Source: Campylobacterota bacterium
Lineage (GTDB): Bacteria > Campylobacterota > Campylobacteria > Campylobacterales > Sulfurovaceae
DNA: 11,022 bases
Direction: 5' to 3'
NCBI GenBank assembly: GCA_030595845.1
Contig: JAUVCL010000058.1
Coordinates: forward strand, 1 to 11,022
Each line of letters begins with the position of its first letter. Within the stretch, counting starts at the first letter, position 1. A model generated the notes under the pieces. It worked only from the letters and a program-made list of their open reading frames with translations. It was not told the origin of the DNA and did not search any database. Below are positions 6,806 through 11,022 of the stretch, one piece after another. Made by a program: the position numbers and the translations under genes.

Positions 6806-7975
6806 ATGCTATCTGATCGCATCCAAACACTCTCTCCATCACTGACTATCGCTATCTCTTCACTTGCTCGTGATTTAAAAGCACAAGGTAAAGATATCCT
6901 CTCTTTTTCTGCAGGGGAACCAGACTTTGGTACGCCACAACGTATCAAAGATGAAGCGATCAAAGCGATCAATGATGGTTTTACGAAATACACTGCCGTA
7001 CCTGGTATACCAGAAGTACTTGAGGCCATAGCCATTAAACTCAAAAGGGACAATGGTCTAGAGTATGCACCTTCAGACATTATCGTCAGTAATGGTGCCA
7101 AACAATCACTCTTTAACCTTTTCCAAGCCGTACTGAACCCGGGAGACGAAGTTATCATTCCTGCGCCTTACTGGGTAACTTATCCGGAACTTGTAAAATA
7201 TGCAGGATCTATACCTGTCACTATAGATACCAATGAAATAAATGGATTTAAGATCACTGCAGATCAACTCAAAGCTGCCATTACACCTAAAACAAAAATG
7301 CTTATATTGACAACACCTTCTAATCCTACCGGTTCTGTCTACTCAAAAGAAGAACTGGCATCATTAGCAGAAGTGTTAAAAGGAACAGAGATCATCGTGG
7401 CTTCAGATGAAATGTATGGAAAACTTGTTTATGGTATTGACTTTGTAGCAACGGCAAGCATCTCTGATGACATGTACCAAAGAACTGTGACCATCAACGG
7501 TCTGAGTAAATCAGTAGCCATGACAGGATGGCGTTTTGGATACTTGGCAACACCAAACAAAACATTCATCGCAGCGATGAATAAGTTGCAAAGTCAAAGT
7601 ACATCAAACATCAACTCCATCACACAAAAAGCAGCTATACCTGCACTTCTTGGTGAAGTAGATGATGAGATCAATAACATGAGAAGAGCCTTTGAAGGTA
7701 GAGCAGATGAAGCCGTGAAACTCTTTAATGAAGTAGATGGTCTTTCTGTTTTAAAACCACAAGGGGCATTTTACCTTTTTGTGAATATCAAAGATGTATC
7801 AAATGACTCTATCGGATTCTGTAAAGAGTTACTGCAAGCTACTGGTGTTGCGGTAGTTCCAGGTATAGGATTTGGTTCTGAAGGTTACTTTAGATTCTCA
7901 TTTGCAACAGATATCACAACGATCCGTGAAGGTATCAGACGTATAGAAAAGTTTGTAAAACAAAAAAGATCCTAA
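6806..7975 (+). CDS. aspC: Aspartate aminotransferase (class I, PLP-dependent)
   Basis: This 389-residue fold-I aminotransferase is predicted to interconvert aspartate/2-oxoglutarate and oxaloacetate/glutamate in the cytoplasm. Visible landmarks are SNGAKQ (95-100) for cofactor phosphate binding, PSNPTG (171-176) with N173, D201 and Y204, the PLP lysine K235 in L-S-K-S-V-A-M-T-G-W-R, R243, and R363 in F-R-F-S for the substrate carboxylate. Length and the N-terminal S-x-x-L-x-P-S-x-T-x-A pattern fit the Thermus-type subgroup (Ib/I-gamma) rather than E. coli AspC. Some members of that subgroup also transaminate prephenate, so a role in tyrosine/phenylalanine synthesis is possible. It has its own promoter and a clear ribosome-binding site. 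The gene name is given by family convention; substrate preference cannot be read from sequence alone. Confidence 0.92.
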   Translation: MLSDRIQTLSPSLTIAISSLARDLKAQGKDILSFSAGEPDFGTPQRIKDEAIKAINDGFTKYTAVPGIPEVLEAIAIKLKRDNGLEYAPSDIIVSNGAKQSLFNLFQAVLNPGDEVIIPAPYWVTYPELVKYAGSIPVTIDTNEINGFKITADQLKAAITPKTKMLILTTPSNPTGSVYSKEELASLAEVLKGTEIIVASDEMYGKLVYGIDFVATASISDDMYQRTVTINGLSKSVAMTGWRFGYLATPNKTFIAAMNKLQSQSTSNINSITQKAAIPALLGEVDDEINNMRRAFEGRADEAVKLFNEVDGLSVLKPQGAFYLFVNIKDVSNDSIGFCKELLQATGVAVVPGIGFGSEGYFRFSFATDITTIREGIRRIEKFVKQKRS

Positions 7976-7983
7976 CCTCAATG

Positions 7984-8005
7984 GATGGTAACAACTGTTA
8001 CCATC
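7984..8005 (+). repeat. Perfect 22-base dyad between aspC and the patatin gene
   Basis: GATGGTAACA (7984-7993) is followed by AC and then its exact reverse complement TGTTACCATC (7996-8005). It starts 8 bases after the aspC stop and ends 18 bases before the patatin ribosome-binding site (AAAAGG, 8024-8029). As RNA it can form a 9-bp stem with a 4-base loop (AACT). No T-run follows, so it is not a standard intrinsic terminator. It could be a regulator operator, an mRNA-stability hairpin or a weak terminator. Confidence 0.75.
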
Positions 8006-8037
8006 TCTACGCCCTCACATTTCAAAAGGTACATCCT

Positions 8038-10137
8038 ATGAAAATATTTTTTAAACTCTCTCTTCTCTTCTCTTTTTTAACACTCTCATCACATGCTCAA
8101 CCTGAAGAAAATGAACTTGAAGAACTAAACATGTCTATGATCATTTCTGGTGGTGTTAGTCTTGGTGCCTATGAAGCCGGATACAACTGGGCCATGATCA
8201 AAATGCTCAGTAAAATAAGAGATCATGGAAAACTTATAAAACCTAGTATCCGATCTGTAGCGGGAGCATCCGCAGGTTCAATCAATGCACTCCTTACTGC
8301 AATGTACTGGTGTCAAAACGACTCAGTACCTTTACATAATAGTGTGGATGATAACCTGTTTTATGAAACATGGGTAAAACTTGGCATAGAAGACCTTGCC
8401 ATTCAAGGGAAAGATCCTACAAATAAAAACAGTTTGTTTACAAGGAGAGGTTTAGAAAAAAAAGGTGAGATCATCATAGATCACCTCAAAAAACCTATCT
8501 TTAGAAAAGGTTGTGAAGTACCTCTTGGTGTTTCGGTCACAAAAGTGAAACCGATCATTGAAAATATCTCTGGTATTAAAGTCAAAAATCAGAATTTTTC
8601 CGTACCTCTTGTTTTTAAAGAAAAAAATGGACAGGGAATTGTTGAAAATAATGATTTGCAAAAAAGTACAGCCTTTTATCTTTCTATCCCCGGTATAGAA
8701 AAAGACAGACAAAAACTTGTGAATCTTCTCTTCGCTTCAGGTGCCTTCCCTGGTGCTTTCCAGCAAGTGAAACTAGACTACAGATACAAAGGTGAAAATA
8801 ATTCAGCCTACTTCATTGATGGTGGTTTGTATGATAATGTGCCTCTGGATCTCGCCATTGCGCTTGATAAAAAGTCAACACACTTTTTATTTATGGATCC
8901 CAGCAATATACGAAATGAAATCATGGTCAAAGAAGATGAGGGCCAAGAGGAATTACCCGTTGGATTTATTACCACTAACCTAACGCCTGTCTTCAGTAGT
9001 TTTGGCATTATGCAATCCATGAAACTTTATGATGCTATCAATAAAAACTTTAGAGAAGACTCAGAAAAACAATTAATACTCTCTTCTAGACATCACCCTA
9101 TTACAGGAAAGTTTTTAGGTCATTTTGGTGCATTTTTAGATGAGAATTTTCGTACTTATGATTATTATGTAGGTATATATGATGCCATCTACCATCTTGC
9201 AGCTGCATTAAAAAGAAAAAGTCAATTTAATCATTTTTCTAAAATAGAGCTCATGAACAGACTCAAAACAAGACTAGGGATAGATAATAACCCTGAAGCA
9301 TTAACAGCCTATAAACTTTTTCTACATACTGAGTTTGATCATACTAAACCAAAAACAACCGATAAATTCTCTGCCATTTATAATGCCTTTAATATCGAAA
9401 AACCAAATGAAAAACGTTATGATAATGACGAATTTAAAGCATTCCTCATTAATCTAGATATGCAGTATCTTAAAACATCTAAAAACTCTTTCCTTACTTA
9501 TGCGAAACAGGACATCGATAACTGGTATAAAAAACCTCTAAGGTTTATAGTCGCCCGTATTGCAACTCTTGAAAATGACAGAGCAGAAATTTATCCTGAC
9601 CATGCATCAGTAGCGACTATCACGAATGTTGGAGCCTGGGCTTCGAGTAGTTTCATTAAAGATAAAAACGGTTTTCATTTTTTACCCTTGGATGTTCCAC
9701 AGGATGAAGGTAAAGAAGGTTTACGCACGGCACTCAGACTCTTACCTGGAGAAATAGCGACAGACCTCACTAATGGGGGAACGAGTTTAGGATACACAGC
9801 ACTTTACTATAATGATAAAATGCTTCTTATCGACGGCATTGAGACAAAAGCCTCTTTTGTAATATCAAATAACACATCTAATTTTGTACGTGTGGATGCA
9901 TCAGTCTTTAATGATTATGATGATTTCATCAAACTTGGTGCGGGAGTCAGTTTATTTGGAGATATGGAAGGTTCATTCTACAAAGAAGACAGTGCTTATG
10001 GATTGAACACTTATATAGATATCGTTGATATATTTAGACTTACTTATGTCTATAGAGATGGAGAGAAAGTAGATAATAATTATCTTTATTTTGGAATTGA
10101 AAATATTCCCAGTCTTATTTATTGGTTAAACCGATAA
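8038..10137 (+). CDS. Secreted patatin-like phospholipase with beta-rich C-terminal region
   Basis: This 699-residue protein has a Sec signal peptide (residues 1-20, cleavage after S-H-A) and a patatin domain. The oxyanion-hole loop is S-G-G-V-S-L-G (37-43), the nucleophile elbow G-A-S-A-G has Ser78, and D-G-G at 261-263 supplies Asp261, so the Ser-Asp dyad of acyl hydrolases is complete. The expected reaction is release of fatty acids from phospholipids in the periplasm or at the outer membrane. After the domain comes a mainly helical middle (about 330-500), then about 190 residues rich in alternating beta strands that might form a small barrel or a membrane-associated sheet. I see no recognisable POTRA repeat as in PlpD. 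The frame is open from ATG 7981, but 8038 is preferred: AAAAGG lies 8 bases upstream and the signal peptide begins there. No separate promoter is visible, so it may be read from aspC. A ClsC-like gene follows 57 bases later. Confidence 0.87.
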   Translation: MKIFFKLSLLFSFLTLSSHAQPEENELEELNMSMIISGGVSLGAYEAGYNWAMIKMLSKIRDHGKLIKPSIRSVAGASAGSINALLTAMYWCQNDSVPLHNSVDDNLFYETWVKLGIEDLAIQGKDPTNKNSLFTRRGLEKKGEIIIDHLKKPIFRKGCEVPLGVSVTKVKPIIENISGIKVKNQNFSVPLVFKEKNGQGIVENNDLQKSTAFYLSIPGIEKDRQKLVNLLFASGAFPGAFQQVKLDYRYKGENNSAYFIDGGLYDNVPLDLAIALDKKSTHFLFMDPSNIRNEIMVKEDEGQEELPVGFITTNLTPVFSSFGIMQSMKLYDAINKNFREDSEKQLILSSRHHPITGKFLGHFGAFLDENFRTYDYYVGIYDAIYHLAAALKRKSQFNHFSKIELMNRLKTRLGIDNNPEALTAYKLFLHTEFDHTKPKTTDKFSAIYNAFNIEKPNEKRYDNDEFKAFLINLDMQYLKTSKNSFLTYAKQDIDNWYKKPLRFIVARIATLENDRAEIYPDHASVATITNVGAWASSSFIKDKNGFHFLPLDVPQDEGKEGLRTALRLLPGEIATDLTNGGTSLGYTALYYNDKMLLIDGIETKASFVISNNTSNFVRVDASVFNDYDDFIKLGAGVSLFGDMEGSFYKEDSAYGLNTYIDIVDIFRLTYVYRDGEKVDNNYLYFGIENIPSLIYWLNR

Positions 10138-10194
10138 AGACAAGAAGTTAAATAATAAAATGTATTTTAGATTCACCACCTAAAGGAACAATCA

Positions 10195-11022
10195 ATGAAA
10201 AGATTTTACATACTTATACTATTTACTGTTTTTCTAATCTCAGGGTGCAGTCGTTTACCTGAGAACTATCCGCGTACACCCTCTACAGCGTACAAAAACC
10301 ACAAGTCTACCAAGATTGGTCGTTTATTTGAGAAAGAAGCTGCAAAGCATCCCGGTAGATCAGGATTTAAACTTATCCCTTATGGTCAAGATGCATTCAC
10401 CGCACGTATCGCAATGACCAGGTTGGCTCAAAAAAGCCTGGATCTGCAATATTATCTTTGGAAATCCGACCGTGTAGGTCTACTGCTTGCAAACGAAGCA
10501 CTCAAGGCAGCAGACCGTGGCGTAAAAGTACGTATTCTTCTGGATGACATAGAGCAAAGCGACCGGGATGACATCGTAGCAGCCATGGATGCACATCCCA
10601 ATATCCAAATCCGAATATTTAACCCTTTTGCGCATCGAAACAGTCATCTCCTTGACTTTATCGGTGATTTTGACAGAGTCAATCACCGTATGCATAACAA
10701 AACAATTGTTATTGACAATGCACTGGTCATCATAGGCGGACGTAATATTGGTGACCACTATTTTTCTGTAGGAGAGCAGACAAACTTTAGAGATCTCGAT
10801 ATTGCAGCGGCTGGTCCGGTAGTACGTCAGATATCAACTGTGTATGATCACTTTTGGAATGGCAAATGGTCCGTACCTATAAACGCATTGACGAAACGTA
10901 CTTACACGCAAAAAGATCTCTTGAGAACTCAGGAGATGATGAAGCAGAAGATCAGCAAACTTGACTTCCCTTATCCTCTTGATCAAGATGTCAAAACACT
11001 CAGAAGAGAGATGATCCAAATT
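10195..11022 (+). CDS. ClsC-like phospholipase D/cardiolipin synthase-family lipoprotein (partial)
   Basis: The first 276 codons are present and the frame is open at the window end. A lipoprotein signal peptide ends in L-I-S-G-C with Cys18 as the lipidation site. The PLD-superfamily part begins near residue 60 and includes L-D-L-Q-Y-Y-L-W (82-89), L-L-D-D (115-118), N-P-F (143-145) and the first HKD motif H167-x-K169-x4-D174, followed by I-G-G-R-N-I-G-D (180-187). RMHNK plus IGGRNIGD is characteristic of E. coli ClsC (YmdC), which makes cardiolipin from phosphatidylglycerol and phosphatidylethanolamine. The family has about 470-510 residues and two HKD motifs, so the second should lie beyond the window. 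AAGGA at 10183-10187 is the ribosome-binding site. It could be a cardiolipin synthase or a phospholipase D; the predicted lipid anchor would put the active site in the periplasm. It probably shares a transcript with the patatin gene. Confidence 0.87.
   Translation, partial: MKRFYILILFTVFLISGCSRLPENYPRTPSTAYKNHKSTKIGRLFEKEAAKHPGRSGFKLIPYGQDAFTARIAMTRLAQKSLDLQYYLWKSDRVGLLLANEALKAADRGVKVRILLDDIEQSDRDDIVAAMDAHPNIQIRIFNPFAHRNSHLLDFIGDFDRVNHRMHNKTIVIDNALVIIGGRNIGDHYFSVGEQTNFRDLDIAAAGPVVRQISTVYDHFWNGKWSVPINALTKRTYTQKDLLRTQEMMKQKISKLDFPYPLDQDVKTLRREMIQI

Noticed and set aside
7984..8020. Intrinsic terminator after aspC
   Set aside because: The stem is good but no run of T follows, so I recorded it as a dyad of unknown function instead.
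7981..8037. An upstream ATG for the patatin gene, adding 19 residues
   Set aside because: The extension would cover the palindrome, lacks a ribosome-binding site and would bury the signal peptide. ATG 8038 has AAAAGG 8 bases upstream.
10480..10758. A minus-strand 92-codon ORF inside the ClsC-like gene
   Set aside because: The plus-strand frame carries the HKD motif, lipobox and ribosome-binding site through this stretch; the minus-strand ORF is a shadow.

Overview
This window looks like chromosomal DNA from a Campylobacterota (epsilonproteobacterial) organism, most like the Sulfurovum/Sulfurimonas group. The evidence is the AT-rich coding style, promoters built on an extended TATAAT box without a clear -35, a speA-cysE gene pair, and the sequence character of the proteins. 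I identified no tRNA, rRNA, CRISPR array, insertion sequence or phage gene. Coding density is high, and no gap between genes exceeds 100 bases.

Layout. (1) Positions 1-2861, minus strand: an Mla-type lipid-transport ABC operon. It runs from a fused STAS-permease (MlaB+MlaE) through the ATPase (MlaF) to a long MlaD-like MCE substrate-binding protein. The coding regions overlap by 4 and 8 bases. A further gene starts at the very edge, with its Shine-Dalgarno and first codons at 1-20. (2) Positions 2862-2958: a 97-base divergent promoter region. (3) Positions 2959-4074, plus strand: a predicted exported, probably lipid-anchored, agmatine/peptidylarginine-deiminase-family protein in which the catalytic cysteine is Arg and the active-site Glu is Asn. 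(4) Positions 4134-6726: speA (biosynthetic arginine decarboxylase) and cysE (serine O-acetyltransferase), closely spaced and probably one operon. (5) Positions 6806-7975: an aspartate aminotransferase with its own promoter. (6) Positions 8038-11022: a secreted patatin-like phospholipase with a beta-strand-rich C-terminal part, then a ClsC-like phospholipase-D-superfamily lipoprotein cut by the window end.

Two themes run through the window. One is amino-acid and polyamine metabolism (SpeA, CysE, AspC). The other is the cell envelope and its phospholipids (Mla transporter, patatin, ClsC-like protein). The deiminase homologue sits beside speA, where an agmatine deiminase would make metabolic sense, but it is predicted to be outside the cytoplasm and lacks the nucleophile. 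It is the strongest anomaly here. Other points worth a look are a perfect 22-base dyad in front of the patatin gene, a 7-codon mini-ORF joining speA to cysE by one-base overlaps at both ends, a possible leaderless start for the Mla permease, and the patatin/ClsC pair.
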